Position numbers and translations under genes: made by a program
The notes under the pieces: generated by a model
Told to the model about the DNA's origin: nothing
Seen by the model: the letters and a program-made list of their open reading frames with translations, nothing else
The model's database searches: none
In this document: one piece after another, positions 46,855-56,621 of the stretch
How positions within the stretch are numbered: the first letter of the stretch is position 1
Layout of the letters: each line of letters starts with the position of its first letter
DNA from: Pedobacter jejuensis
GTDB lineage: Bacteria > Bacteroidota > Bacteroidia > Sphingobacteriales > Sphingobacteriaceae
Reading direction: 5' to 3'
Length of the DNA stretch: 64,000 nucleotides
Assembly: GCF_003725795.1 (NCBI RefSeq)
Contig: NZ_RBEE01000001.1
Span: 62,001 to 126,000, forward strand

Positions 46855-48253
46855 CTTTAGCTTTTTTAATTTCAATTGATGCAGGTATTGCAACTTTTGT
46901 GGAAATAAGGCTAACAAATAAACCTGATAAAAACCAGGTGACGTACGAGATATAAGAAGAAGATTCTATTTCTGATGTTAAGGATGGCACAATAAAACCA
47001 ACCTTGATAAGCAGTATTGCGAGGCAGATTTTCTTTTCTTTTCCCTCCAGTCTATAAAACCATTTAATGCCTTGTTTTATAAATGCTATGTAAATTACTA
47101 AATATAGAATTAAAGCAACGATACCGGCTTGTACACCTACAATAATAAATTGATTTTCTCCACCAATATTTTCGCCTAAGGTGCCGCCAATTCTTCCTGA
47201 TGAACCGAGCCCTAAACCTAAAGGATTTGCTGCGATCGCTAAAGCACCCTGTATCCATTCTACCAGGTGACCAACACTAGACGGGTTACTAAAATTAAGC
47301 GTATTAATAATAACCATTTGAATACCATCATTCTGATCTTGTTCTTTGGTAAGCAAGTAAATGACATAGATGATAACTACGGCTGCGCCAGCGTGGATGG
47401 TATTGGTTATAAATTCCCTTTTTGTTAGCAATGAATAAGCATAAAGCAGAATGAAATAACTTATAAATGCCGATCTAGAAAATGCAAAAACAATACAGGT
47501 TAATGTTGCTGCCAGTGAAATGTAGCCAAATGTATCTAATTTTAACTTGTATTTATTAGTTGTGTAAAGTGCAGCAAGTACAGAAATGGCGATAATTGTA
47601 GCTGATGCAAATTCTAATGGATTAGCGAAAAAACTAGCAAAACGTTTGTATCCGCCTTCAGATTCAAAGGTCCATGTTAAACCATAGTTTCCGCTTGGTT
47701 CGAAGTTGAATAAATAAAAATTATAGTCTGCATAGCCAGTGATGGTTTGCAAATGCCTATCTGCGGCAATTTCGGTTAACATGACCAGCGCTGCCGCGAT
47801 AGATAGAAGTAATATGTAGTGAAAATACTTACTGATATAAATTTCTTTTGGCTTGTACAATCTACCGCAGGCATAAACTAATACAAAAAACGATAAGCTT
47901 CTAAAAGCCATGATTCTATCTAGAAGCCCTTTCTCACCGATAGGCAGAATTGCATATAACAATGTATAACCAAAAAAAGCTATAATCAAGTAATCAATAC
48001 TATGCAGTTTAATTTTTGTTTTTAAGTTCCAAATACTCATTCCAAGTATCAGTACAATAAAAATTTCTTTGAAAGATTGGAGATAAACAATCATGCTTTT
48101 AAAACCAAGCATAAAGGTTATAGATAATACAGTAGTGTATATCGATAACCCAAAAATAAGGAATATTAAAAAACCATCTTTCTTACCATTTACAACATCT
48201 GAAAGTGCAAGTACAAATGCAAAAATGTAAATTATAGGGAATATCATCATCAT
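46847..48253 (-). CDS. O-antigen polymerase/ligase family membrane protein (Wzy, cluster B)
   Basis: A 468-residue polytopic protein (about 11-12 helices) with a large periplasmic loop near residues 190-330 that contains RFASFFANPLEFASATI and FAFSRSAFISYFI, typical of the Wzy_C/O-antigen ligase superfamily. NPLGLGLGSSGRIGGTLGEN and GGENQFIIVGVQAGI resemble the second conserved loop. In a cluster with its own Wzx, Wzz and exporter the likely job is polymerisation; a ligase role cannot be excluded. I use ATG 48253, which overlaps the GT2 stop as ATGA; further ATGs follow at 48250 and 48247. Confidence 0.87.
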   Translation of the reverse strand: MMMIFPIIYIFAFVLALSDVVNGKKDGFLIFLIFGLSIYTTVLSITFMLGFKSMIVYLQSFKEIFIVLILGMSIWNLKTKIKLHSIDYLIIAFFGYTLLYAILPIGEKGLLDRIMAFRSLSFFVLVYACGRLYKPKEIYISKYFHYILLLSIAAALVMLTEIAADRHLQTITGYADYNFYLFNFEPSGNYGLTWTFESEGGYKRFASFFANPLEFASATIIAISVLAALYTTNKYKLKLDTFGYISLAATLTCIVFAFSRSAFISYFILLYAYSLLTKREFITNTIHAGAAVVIIYVIYLLTKEQDQNDGIQMVIINTLNFSNPSSVGHLVEWIQGALAIAANPLGLGLGSSGRIGGTLGENIGGENQFIIVGVQAGIVALILYLVIYIAFIKQGIKWFYRLEGKEKKICLAILLIKVGFIVPSLTSEIESSSYISYVTWFLSGLFVSLISTKVAIPASIEIKKAKDD

Positions 48254-49170
48254 GGCCAAATCATGCTTTTAGATGTAAATAGTCCTTCTTTTATTCCCTT
48301 GTACAAATACATTACTTTTTTATTTCTACCCCGAATAATTAAGTAGCAAAAAACTGCTCCATAATAAAACGTGTTGATTAAAAAAATTAATATAGCAAAA
48401 AATGGATTTGCATACTTACGCAAAAACCAAATCTTGTTTCTGCTAAGGTAGTAATGTATTATTGGGCTTAATGTACCTTCAGGATTTGCACTTTTAAATT
48501 TTCCGGAAACACCGGCCTCATGGTAAATTTTTGTTGTAGGAATGTAATACAATTCACCACATTCTGCCTTTAATCGAAACGAAAGTTCTACATCTTCATA
48601 GTAAAGAAAAAACTTTTCGTTTAATAAGCCAATTTTTTTCAGTGCTTCGTTTCTAACCAATAAGCAGCATCCGGTTAACCAATCTACTTTTTCTGGGGTA
48701 TCTAATTGCTGTCTGGCTTTGCTATTATTAGAATACGTTATGCCAAAATATGGGTTGAAATAGGAACCGCCATTCCAAAGCTGCTCTTTATTGCCTAGAT
48801 AATAAATAGCAGGTTGCACCGCAACAACATTCTTATTTTTGTCTAAATGGCTTAATAGTGGAGTTAAAAAATCTTCCTCTGTTTCTGTATCATTATTTAA
48901 AAGCAGTGAAAATTCATATCCATTATCTATGCTATATTTTAAAGCGGTGTTATTTCCTCCGGCAAAGCCTAAATTTATTCTATTATCGATGTAGATGTGT
49001 TGAGGAAACGCTGCTTTTAAAATAGCTAGCGAATTATCAGTAGAACCATTGTCTGCAATTATCAAATCATAATCATCAGCTGTGCAATATTTCATTATCG
49101 ATGAGATACAACTTGCTGTATAATCTGGCGTATTCCAATTGAGCAGTATTATGGCTACCTTTTTAGACAT
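48250..49170 (-). CDS. Glycosyltransferase family 2, rhamnosyltransferase-like (WbbL type)
   Basis: A 306-residue GT-A enzyme with VAIILLNWNTPDYTASCISS, IIADNGSTDNS, RINLGFAGGNNTALKY, LLLNNDTETE (metal site), VDWLTGCCLLVRNEALKKIG, and FLYYEDVELSFRL. This set is characteristic of WbbL-like rhamnosyltransferases. Two hydrophobic stretches near the C terminus (FFAILIFLINTFYYGAVFCY) suggest membrane association. It overlaps wzx by 8 nt and wzy by 4 nt. Together with the DUF1972 enzyme it implies rhamnose in the cluster B polymer. Confidence 0.89.
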   Translation of the reverse strand: MSKKVAIILLNWNTPDYTASCISSIMKYCTADDYDLIIADNGSTDNSLAILKAAFPQHIYIDNRINLGFAGGNNTALKYSIDNGYEFSLLLNNDTETEEDFLTPLLSHLDKNKNVVAVQPAIYYLGNKEQLWNGGSYFNPYFGITYSNNSKARQQLDTPEKVDWLTGCCLLVRNEALKKIGLLNEKFFLYYEDVELSFRLKAECGELYYIPTTKIYHEAGVSGKFKSANPEGTLSPIIHYYLSRNKIWFLRKYANPFFAILIFLINTFYYGAVFCYLIIRGRNKKVMYLYKGIKEGLFTSKSMIWP

Positions 49171-50449
49171 ACTTAGATGATGATTTTTTGATTACATATT
49201 CATACATCAGTAGCGCACTTCCTTCAATAATTATGGCATAAATACCAAACCAATGTTGTAAACCCTGGGTTACTAAAATCCATGCAACAAATGTAGAAAT
49301 TGCAAGGAGAATAAGTGCTATTCTAAATATAGATAGGGTATCGTTTTTAAGCAATAAATCTAATACATTTAATACATTTAAAGCAGCGAGTGTTGGTACA
49401 AATGCCATTATTCTCAAAAAATCTATAGCTGTTTGGTTTTGTTCACCTGATAAAACCTGTATTACAAATCCCGGCATAATAAACAAGCCCAAAGATAAAG
49501 CGAAGAACATGAGTGCTACAAGTTTCTTCATCTTAATTTTATAGGCTTTCCAAGCGCCAATACTTTCTTTATAAAGTTGTGCTGCTTTTGGATAAATTGC
49601 ATTCGAAACTGATATTAAAAGCAAACGCGAAGAACCAATAACTTTATCGCATAAAGAATAGGCACCTAACCATAAAGGGTCGCCCCATTTAGCCAGCGAA
49701 AATATCATTAAAGATTGCTGCAAATGAACGGAGATATTATTTATCGTTAAGAAAAAATTATCTACCGTTATTTTTTTCAACTCTGTATTTTGAGGAAATC
49801 GGAATGATAATTTATATTTAATTAAAACGTAAAACATCAAAATGCCATAAGCCAGCATTGTTGCCATGCCCATAATAAAATTTACCCATTCAGAATCTCC
49901 AGGGCCCTTTATAAAAAAAACTACCGAAGCAATGATAACAACTTTGGATATGAGATTAGCAATGTTATAAAGCTTTAGTTTTTCTAATCCTAAAAAGAAG
50001 AAAAGCGGATTTAAAACTTCGGCAAATACCAATGGAATAGACAATATAATATAAGTGTAATAACGAATATTAGCCCATTTCAAGCAAACTACAAAAATGA
50101 TGTAAGCGGCAAAAATTAACAAACGAATCCAAATGGTATTGTTCAATACGTTATTAAGACCTTTTCTGTCGTGGCTGTGTGTAGCGATATCTCTAATGCC
50201 CGATTGGTTTGTGCCGTAATTTATGATGATGCCTGCAAGACCGGAAAATGTATTAGCTAACATTACCAAACCCAAATCGGTTATACCTATGATTCGGGTA
50301 ATGATGGGATACATTAAAAGTATAAGTAAGGTATTAGAAATCTGAATGCTGCTCAGATTTAGAAAATTGGAAACAATTTTAGTTTCTCTTAAACTACTTA
50401 TAAAACTTGTTAAAACTTGCTTCAAAACTTTCTGGCAGATGTTTGGCAA
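49163..50449 (-). CDS. Oligosaccharide flippase, Wzx type (cluster B)
   Basis: A 428-residue MOP/PST-superfamily transporter with about 12-14 helices. The opening SNFLNLSSIQISNTLLILLM followed by YPIITRIIGITDLGLVMLAN is the standard Wzx pattern, and NYGTNQSGIRDIA and FFLGLEKLKLYNIANLISKV follow. It should flip the cluster B repeat unit. No ATG lies near the 5' end; the frame can start at TTG 50449 or TTG 50425, so the first residues are uncertain. It is the first gene of the minus-strand operon and diverges from the WcaJ gene across a 183-nt intergenic region. It shares little with the cluster A flippase. Confidence 0.9.
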   Translation of the reverse strand: MPNICQKVLKQVLTSFISSLRETKIVSNFLNLSSIQISNTLLILLMYPIITRIIGITDLGLVMLANTFSGLAGIIINYGTNQSGIRDIATHSHDRKGLNNVLNNTIWIRLLIFAAYIIFVVCLKWANIRYYTYIILSIPLVFAEVLNPLFFFLGLEKLKLYNIANLISKVVIIASVVFFIKGPGDSEWVNFIMGMATMLAYGILMFYVLIKYKLSFRFPQNTELKKITVDNFFLTINNISVHLQQSLMIFSLAKWGDPLWLGAYSLCDKVIGSSRLLLISVSNAIYPKAAQLYKESIGAWKAYKIKMKKLVALMFFALSLGLFIMPGFVIQVLSGEQNQTAIDFLRIMAFVPTLAALNVLNVLDLLLKNDTLSIFRIALILLAISTFVAWILVTQGLQHWFGIYAIIIEGSALLMYEYVIKKSSSKYV

Positions 50450-50605
50450 ATTTATAATAAATAAAATACAATCTATCCTTTTAATAGTTTTTACAGCGCA
50501 TGGCTTATTGGCTTGTTTTTTGTGCTACGCGAGCTGAATGGCTTTTTACTACCAAAAAAATACTGGCATTAACAAGCAAATTATCCATATTGTAAACAAG
50601 CTGAC

Positions 50606-50613
50606 TATATTTG
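50606..50613 (+). promoter_or_regulatory. Promoter -7 box upstream of the WcaJ-type gene
   Basis: TATATTTG fits TAnnTTTG and lies 19 nt before the ATG at 50633. This divergent region must also serve the minus-strand wzx operon, for which I see no clear box. Confidence 0.55.
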
Positions 50614-50632
50614 GCAAAATTTTACACAATTA

Positions 50633-52024
50633 ATGATTGAAAGTAATAGTACTTATTTTAAGACAATAAGTATTTTAATTGATCTTTTTCTAGTTAACAT
50701 GGCTGGATACTTCGGCTATGTTCTGGCAAATGGCACCTTCGGTATGTTCGATGGTCGTGGTATCAATTTCCTTCATATTTTACTTATTAATTTTGTATGG
50801 TTTAATGTTACCCAAATTACAAAATTGTACCAAGATATGTTTGTTAAGGATGCTATTCCAACCATCAAACAAGCCTTATGGAGTTTATTGCTTTTTGGAA
50901 CGATAATATTTCTCCTAGTAGTTTATCTTAAAGATTTTAGTGTTTCTTATCGATTATTAATTTACACTGGATTACTTTTTGCGCCATTATTTTTAGCAGG
51001 GAAGGTTGTTTTCTTGCTTTTGCGTCGTTCTAGCCGGGCTAAACTCATCAACTATAAAAAGGTAGTAATTGTTGGCGCCGGCCCTTTGGGCTTGGATTTA
51101 AAAAATCATTTGGAAAAAAATACACATCTGGGCTATAAAGTTGTTGGCTTTTTTGATGATGCGCCAGAAAAACGTGCTCAAAGCCATGTTATTGGAAGCG
51201 TTGATGAGTGTATCGATTACGTTAAAGAAAGCAATATTAAAGAAATTTATTGCGCCTTGCCAGATAGAGCATTAAAAAAGATAGATGTTTTAATGCGTCA
51301 GGCGGATAAGGCAATGATTCGTTTTAAGCTTGTACCGGATGTGAAAGATTATTTTAAAAAGAACGTAATGGTGCAATTATACGGTCATTTACCTGTACTA
51401 AGCCCAAGAACAGAGCCTTTAGAAATTTTTAGTAACCAGGTTGTTAAGCGCATTTTTGATGTTGTATTTTCATCCTTAATCATCATTTTTGTAATGAGCT
51501 GGTTGGTTCCTATTATGGCAATTCTAATTAAAATGGAATCCAAAGGTCCTGTTTTCTTTAAACAACTCAGATCAGGTAAGGATAACCACTCTTTCTATTG
51601 CTTAAAGTTTAGGAGCATGTATGTTAATGGCGAGGCAGATACGAAGCAAGCAAGTGCTTTTGATAGCAGGGTTACTAAAATTGGCGCATTTATGCGCAAA
51701 AAAAGTATCGATGAAATGCCTCAGTTTTTTAACGTTTTGTTTGGAGAAATGTCTGTTGTTGGTCCGCGACCACACATGTTGCAGCACACCGCTGAATATT
51801 CTGCTTTGATAGACCAATTTATGGTGCGCCACTTCCTTTTGCCAGGCATTACCGGTTGGGCACAGGTTAATGGACTACGTGGAGAAACTAAAGAAGATGG
51901 TTCTATGGAAGAAAGGGTTGAAGCAGATATTTGGTATCTCGAAAATTGGTCGTTATTGCTTGATTTGAAAATCACTTTTTTAACCATTTGGCAGGTTCTT
52001 GCTGGGCATAATAAGGCGCATTAG
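50633..52024 (+). CDS. Undecaprenyl-phosphate glucose phosphotransferase, WcaJ-like
   Basis: A 463-residue polyisoprenyl-phosphate hexose-1-phosphate transferase. Four helices fill the first 130 residues, then a CoA-binding-like domain (KKVVIVGAGPLGLDLKNHLE), a further membrane segment near 285 (VVKRIFDVVFSSLIIIFVMS) and the catalytic Bac_transf domain: GPVFFKQLRSGKDNHSFYCL, KFRSMYVNGEADTKQ, IGAFMRKKSIDEMPQFFNVL, GEMSVVGPRPHM, and LPGITGWAQVNGLRGET. WcaJ moves glucose-1-phosphate from UDP-glucose to the lipid carrier; close relatives use galactose. Its place beside cluster B makes it the likely initiator for that polymer, while the WecA-like enzyme serves cluster A. Confidence 0.93.
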   Translation: MIESNSTYFKTISILIDLFLVNMAGYFGYVLANGTFGMFDGRGINFLHILLINFVWFNVTQITKLYQDMFVKDAIPTIKQALWSLLLFGTIIFLLVVYLKDFSVSYRLLIYTGLLFAPLFLAGKVVFLLLRRSSRAKLINYKKVVIVGAGPLGLDLKNHLEKNTHLGYKVVGFFDDAPEKRAQSHVIGSVDECIDYVKESNIKEIYCALPDRALKKIDVLMRQADKAMIRFKLVPDVKDYFKKNVMVQLYGHLPVLSPRTEPLEIFSNQVVKRIFDVVFSSLIIIFVMSWLVPIMAILIKMESKGPVFFKQLRSGKDNHSFYCLKFRSMYVNGEADTKQASAFDSRVTKIGAFMRKKSIDEMPQFFNVLFGEMSVVGPRPHMLQHTAEYSALIDQFMVRHFLLPGITGWAQVNGLRGETKEDGSMEERVEADIWYLENWSLLLDLKITFLTIWQVLAGHNKAH

Positions 52025-52122
52025 TAAGATTATACTATACTACTCTGTATAAGAAATTAACAATTCATCTGGCAAATCAAATTATTTTCCGTCCTTTGCG
52101 AAATCATTTTAATAAAAAAACT

Positions 52123-53739
52123 ATGTTAATGAAGAAACTTTTACCTTTTTTGTTTTTTATGGGTGCTGTTGGTCAGGTAATGGCGCAATCGCAATATCAG
52201 CCTCAGTCATATCAATTCTATCAAAAACTAAATAGAGAAGTTTACAATCCAGAAACCCGCTTTCATAGTAGTTTAAGGCCATTTTTTATTGATGATAGTT
52301 TGTTAGTTGAGCATGGTAAGCAACTCTTAAGTGTTGGTGTAGATTCTTCCAGACAATCGTGGGTTGCCAGAAAAATTTTTAATGAGCATTTAATTGATTA
52401 TCAAAACTCTGAATATACATTTTATGCTGATTTTTTGCCAGATTTTCAAATTGGTAAAGATTTTTCTGGTAAGCAAAATACCTGGTTAAACACCAGAGGA
52501 TACCAAGTTGGCGGTACAATTGGTAAAAAATTCTCTTTTTATACAAGTGGGTTTGAAAATCAAGGTCAGTTTGCAAAATATTATACTAATTATGCCACAA
52601 GTAAAAAAGCTGTTCCGGGGCAGGCCTACAATAGAGATTATGGTGCAAACGCAGGGAAAACTTCTTTAGATTGGTCGTACGTTACTGCATTAATTTCTTA
52701 CACGCCGATTAAGTATTTAAATGTTGCGGTTGGTTATGATAAAAATTTTATAGGAGATGGATACCGTTCGATGTTATTATCTGATAATTCAGCTCCGTAT
52801 CCTTTCTTGAAATTAACAGGAAATTTAGGCAACGTACAATACATGGCGATGTGGGCAGCAATGCAAGATCCTAACTCACCAAAACTATCTTACGAAGCCG
52901 GAAATAGAAAAAAAGGAGGTGTGTTTCATTACCTGGATTGGAATGTAAACAATAGATTGTCACTTGGTTTTTTTGATTCGATTATATGGGGTGAAACAGA
53001 TGATTTAGGCAATGAAAGAGGTTTCGACTGGGGTTATGCTAATCCAATAATATTTCTTCGTCCGGTAGAAGCTTCTAGTGGTTCTCCAGATAATTCTTTG
53101 CTTGGGTTAACTGCTAAGTACGAATTGCATAAGCAAATCACTGTTTATGGGCAATTTTCTTTAGATGAGTTTGAAGCTAAAAATTTCTTTTCCAGTAATG
53201 GAAGTTCAAGAAATAAATATGGCTGGCAATTGGGCATACGTGGAGCAGATGTTTTTAAGGTGGAAAACTTAAATTACCTATTAGAATACAATACTGCAAA
53301 ACCATACACTTATACCGGCAGAACAAATATTGTTAATTATGCTGCTCAAGGTGAGCCATTGGCGCATCCGTTTGGTGCTAATTTTAGAGAACTGGTTGGT
53401 ATTGCAAATTATTCTTATAAACGATTTGATTTTACCGGGCAATTAATGTATGCTAAATATGGTTTAGATTTAAACGGGCAGGATTTTGGTAAGAATATAT
53501 TTATTAACTATTTAGAGCCAGCCAAACAACTCGGCAATTATACAACTCAAGGTTTGCGAACGGATTTATATTACGCAGAAGCTAGGGCAGCATACATCAT
53601 CAATCCAAGGTATAATTTACGTTTAGAATTGGGAGCGATTTACAGAAAAGAAAGCAATGCTTTGGGAACCACCAATAATACCGCCTTAATTACCTTTGGC
53701 TTAAGAAGCTCATTCAGAAATCTTTATACCGATTTTTAA
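52123..53739 (+). CDS. Outer-membrane beta-barrel protein, RemB/Wzi-like
   Basis: About 538 residues counted from ATG 52123; a second ATG at 52129 gives the neater signal peptide MKKLLPFLFFMGAVGQVMAQ. The mature protein is beta-rich, with FYADFLPDFQIGKDFSGKQN, NTRGYQVGGTIGKKFSFYTS, ISYTPIKYLNVAVGYDKNFI, GDGYRSMLLSDNSAPYPFLK and a C-terminal strand ending SFRNLYTDF. The GDGYRSMLLSDN region resembles RemB, a Flavobacterium outer-membrane protein linked to gliding and polysaccharide interaction, and the wider Wzi superfamily. It follows the WcaJ gene by 98 nt on the same strand. A role in surface handling of the cluster B polymer is plausible. Confidence 0.75.
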   Translation: MLMKKLLPFLFFMGAVGQVMAQSQYQPQSYQFYQKLNREVYNPETRFHSSLRPFFIDDSLLVEHGKQLLSVGVDSSRQSWVARKIFNEHLIDYQNSEYTFYADFLPDFQIGKDFSGKQNTWLNTRGYQVGGTIGKKFSFYTSGFENQGQFAKYYTNYATSKKAVPGQAYNRDYGANAGKTSLDWSYVTALISYTPIKYLNVAVGYDKNFIGDGYRSMLLSDNSAPYPFLKLTGNLGNVQYMAMWAAMQDPNSPKLSYEAGNRKKGGVFHYLDWNVNNRLSLGFFDSIIWGETDDLGNERGFDWGYANPIIFLRPVEASSGSPDNSLLGLTAKYELHKQITVYGQFSLDEFEAKNFFSSNGSSRNKYGWQLGIRGADVFKVENLNYLLEYNTAKPYTYTGRTNIVNYAAQGEPLAHPFGANFRELVGIANYSYKRFDFTGQLMYAKYGLDLNGQDFGKNIFINYLEPAKQLGNYTTQGLRTDLYYAEARAAYIINPRYNLRLELGAIYRKESNALGTTNNTALITFGLRSSFRNLYTDF

Positions 53740-53762
53740 AGAGTAGTCATACTAGCGAAAAG

Positions 53763-53802
53763 AAAACGCCATCTGATTTTATAGAATCAGATGGCGTTTT
53801 TT
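53763..53802. terminator. Bidirectional terminator between the RemB-like gene and dxs
   Basis: A perfect 16-bp stem (53763-53778 with 53785-53800) closes a 6-nt loop. It carries a T run on the plus strand and, read from dxs, TTTTC on the minus strand. It sits between two convergent genes, 23 nt after one stop and 20 nt beyond the other. Confidence 0.93.
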
Positions 53803-53821
53803 ATTATTTGTGGTTTTGAAA

Positions 53822-55750
53822 TTACCCTACCATTGTATTTGTTGTACGCTTTATAGCTACTTTTCTTACGGCTTCAATTATCGATGCTTTATCATAACCG
53901 CATTCTGCCCAAAGCTCTGCTTGTTCTCCATGATCAATAAATTGATCGGGAATACCTAAGCGAATTACGTTTGCATGATAGCCATTATCGGCCATAAATT
54001 CTAAAATTGCCGAGCCCACGCCACCTTGCAAGGTTCCGTCTTCAACGGTAACAATATGTTTATATTTTGAGCAAACCTCGTGAAGCATTTGCTCATCCAA
54101 AGGTTTTACAAAACGTAAATCGTAATGTGCCGGGTAAATGCCTTCGCTATTGAGTTCTGCTGTTGCTTCAACAGCGAAATTGCCAACATGGCCAATGGTC
54201 AAAAGCGCAACTTCCTCGCCATCACAAATTTTGCGGCCTTTTCCAATTTCTAAAGCTTTGAATGGCCTTTTCCAGTCGGGCATAACACCGTTTCCACGAG
54301 GGTAACGAATAACAAAAGGACCTGCGTTTTCTTGCTGAGCTGTAAACATTAGGTTGCGTAGTTCTTCCTCATTCATTGGTGATGAAACCACTAAATTCGG
54401 AATGCATCGCATAAAAGCAATATCATAAGCACCGTGATGCGTTGCGCCATCAGCACCAGCTAAACCTGCCCTATCTAAACAAAAAACTACGTTTAATTTT
54501 TGGATTGCAACATCATGAATTACCTGATCGTAAGCCCTTTGCATAAAGCTAGAGTAGATGTTACAAAATGGTACTAAACCTTGTGCGGCTAATCCGGCAG
54601 AAAACGTTACAGCATGTTGTTCTGCAATGCCCACATCAAAAGCACGGGTTGGCATTGCTTTCATCATGATATTTAATGATGAACCTGATGGCATTGCTGG
54701 TGTGATACCTACAATTTTATCATTGGCCTCAGCAAGCTCAACCATAGTGTGTCCAAAAACATCCTGGTATTTTGGTGCCTGCGGTTTATCCTGAACACTT
54801 TTTTTAATTTCACCGGTTATTTTATCAAATAAACCTGGTGCATGCCATTTGGTTTGGTCTTTCTCTGCTAAAGCAAAGCCTTTACCTTTTACGGTAACAC
54901 AATGCAGCAATTTAGGGCCCGGAATATCTTTTAAATCTTTAATTATTGCCGCCAAACGCTTCACGTCGTGGCCATCAACAGGACCGAAATACCTGAAATT
55001 TAAAGATTCGAACAAATTGCTTTGCTTTAGCAACGTTCCTTTTATGCTTTTTTCTATCTTTTTAACATACTTATGTGCGTTAGGTCCAAGTTTTGAAAGA
55101 CCGGCAAGTACGTTTGAAATATCATCGCGAAAGCGATTGTAAGATTTTGAGGTTGTAATGTTTGTTAAATATTCTTTTAAAGCCCCAACATTTGGGTCGA
55201 TAGACATACAGTTATCATTCAAAATAACTAAAACATTGCTGTTTTCGATTCCCGCATGGTTCAAACCTTCAAAAGCCAAACCCGCTGTCATTGCGCCATC
55301 GCCAATTACGGCGACATGCTGCCTGTCTTTTTCTCCTTTAATTTGCGAAGCTACGGCCATGCCTAAAGCGGCAGATATAGAGGTTGATGAGTGTCCAACA
55401 CCAAAGGTGTCATATTCGCTCTCGCTTATCTTCGGGAAACCGCTTATGCCTTTATAAATACGGTTTGTATGGAAAAGTTCGCGGCGACCAGTTAAAATTT
55501 TATGACCGTAAGCTTGATGGCCAACATCCCAAACCAATTTATCATAAGGTGTGTTAAGGGCATAATGTAAAGCCACGGTTAACTCAACAACGCCTAAGCT
55601 TGCACCGAAGTGACCGCCATTAACACTCACCACATCGATAATGTATTGACGCAATTCCTGGCTTATTTGCTCTAGGTCAGCTTCACTAAATTGCTTTAAA
55701 TCAGCAGGATAGTTTATTTTTGATAATAGGGGGCCAGCTTTTACTTGCAT
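53822..55750 (-). CDS. dxs: 1-deoxy-D-xylulose-5-phosphate synthase
   Basis: Dxs joins pyruvate and glyceraldehyde-3-phosphate with thiamine diphosphate, the first step of the MEP isoprenoid pathway. It also supplies thiamine and pyridoxal precursors. I use ATG 55750 (642 residues), which gives the usual opening; 29 codons upstream are unlike the family. Key parts are [38 protein letters not shown], the TPP site [18 protein letters not shown]...[12 protein letters not shown], the transketolase segment [20 protein letters not shown], and [18 protein letters not shown]. Length and motifs are normal. Undecaprenyl carriers used by both polysaccharide pathways derive from this route. Confidence 0.97.
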   Translation of the reverse strand: MQVKAGPLLSKINYPADLKQFSEADLEQISQELRQYIIDVVSVNGGHFGASLGVVELTVALHYALNTPYDKLVWDVGHQAYGHKILTGRRELFHTNRIYKGISGFPKISESEYDTFGVGHSSTSISAALGMAVASQIKGEKDRQHVAVIGDGAMTAGLAFEGLNHAGIENSNVLVILNDNCMSIDPNVGALKEYLTNITTSKSYNRFRDDISNVLAGLSKLGPNAHKYVKKIEKSIKGTLLKQSNLFESLNFRYFGPVDGHDVKRLAAIIKDLKDIPGPKLLHCVTVKGKGFALAEKDQTKWHAPGLFDKITGEIKKSVQDKPQAPKYQDVFGHTMVELAEANDKIVGITPAMPSGSSLNIMMKAMPTRAFDVGIAEQHAVTFSAGLAAQGLVPFCNIYSSFMQRAYDQVIHDVAIQKLNVVFCLDRAGLAGADGATHHGAYDIAFMRCIPNLVVSSPMNEEELRNLMFTAQQENAGPFVIRYPRGNGVMPDWKRPFKALEIGKGRKICDGEEVALLTIGHVGNFAVEATAELNSEGIYPAHYDLRFVKPLDEQMLHEVCSKYKHIVTVEDGTLQGGVGSAILEFMADNGYHANVIRLGIPDQFIDHGEQAELWAECGYDKASIIEAVRKVAIKRTTNTMVG

Positions 55751-55891
55751 TCGGTATTTTGGAAAAGAAACAAGATACAAAGAAAGGCAATTTTGTGCTA
55801 ATATTTTTAAAAAAAAATGTAATAACAACAACCTCAAAGTAGGATTTTGAATCGTTAGTAATCTTAACTGAAGTTTATATTTTATTCAGAA

Positions 55892-56525
55892 GCGCAAGGA
55901 TGGTGCAAGAAACTAAATTTGTTCCCGTTTTTCGCTTTACTACGCTAACAGCTGAAATAGCTGTTGCTACGTGTTCGCTGCAACCGGGGCTATATTGCAA
56001 AAGATATGTTCCATTTTAATGGATTGCATGGTGCACAATCTTCTGTTTGTAAACCTGATTGAAATGAAAAGCCCCAATTTTTCATTGGGCTTGGAATGTA
56101 AAGCAGGACTGCAAACCGCCAAAAGCACTGAATTTTCATTTCCAAAATAATTTTAAACTGGATTAAGATATCCATGCAGTTATAATTTTTAGTAGCGCAA
56201 GGCTTGTGCAAGAAACTAAATTTGCTCCCGTTTTACGCTTTACTGCGCTAACAGCTGAAATGGCTGTTGCTACGTGTTCGCTTCAACCGGGGCTATATTG
56301 CAAAAGATATGTTCCATTTTAATGGATTGCATGGTGCACAATCTTCTGTTTGTAAACCTGATTGAAATGAAAAGCCCCAATTTTTCATTGGGCTTGGAAT
56401 GTAAAGCAGGACTGCAAACCGCCAAAAGCACTGAATTTTCATTTCCAAAATAATTTTAAACTGGATTAAGATATCCACGCAGTTATATTTTTTTGCAGCG
56501 CAAGATTTGTCCAAAAAACTAAAAG
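55892..56525. repeat. 303-bp tandem duplication with a truncated third unit
   Basis: Units begin with GCGCAAG at 55892 and 56195, and a third, cut off after about 28 bases, at 56498, so the period is exactly 303. The two complete units differ mainly in their first ~90 bases and at the end; the middle is almost identical. Each contains a hairpin (AAGCCCCAATTTTTCATTGG, GCTT) at 56068-56092 and 56371-56395 and an inner dyad, AGCTGAAATAGCT or AGCTGAAATGGCT. Part of the unit also occurs at 10628-10705. The 303-bp period keeps a 73-codon minus-strand frame open in both units, but I see no evidence that it is a gene. Confidence 0.9.
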
Positions 56526-56621
56526 TTTACAAACCTAAAAACGTTCCTGTTCTAAATGATTTTTTCTTTCAGTCAGATTTGCAAAAACAGATATTCATTT
56601 TTTATTATGTTTGCTATAACG

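Noticed and set aside
55751-55837. 29-codon N-terminal extension of dxs
   Set aside because: It is hydrophobic and unlike the family; ATG 55750 matches the normal Dxs start.
55990-56514. Two near-identical 73-codon minus-strand frames
   Set aside because: They arise from the 303-bp duplication, and the period is a multiple of three by chance or constraint. No ribosome site, known family or coding bias was seen; kept as repeat.
56606-56613. TATGTTTG as scpA promoter
   Set aside because: It matches the consensus but lies only 8 nt before the chosen ATG, which would leave almost no leader; not listed as a feature.
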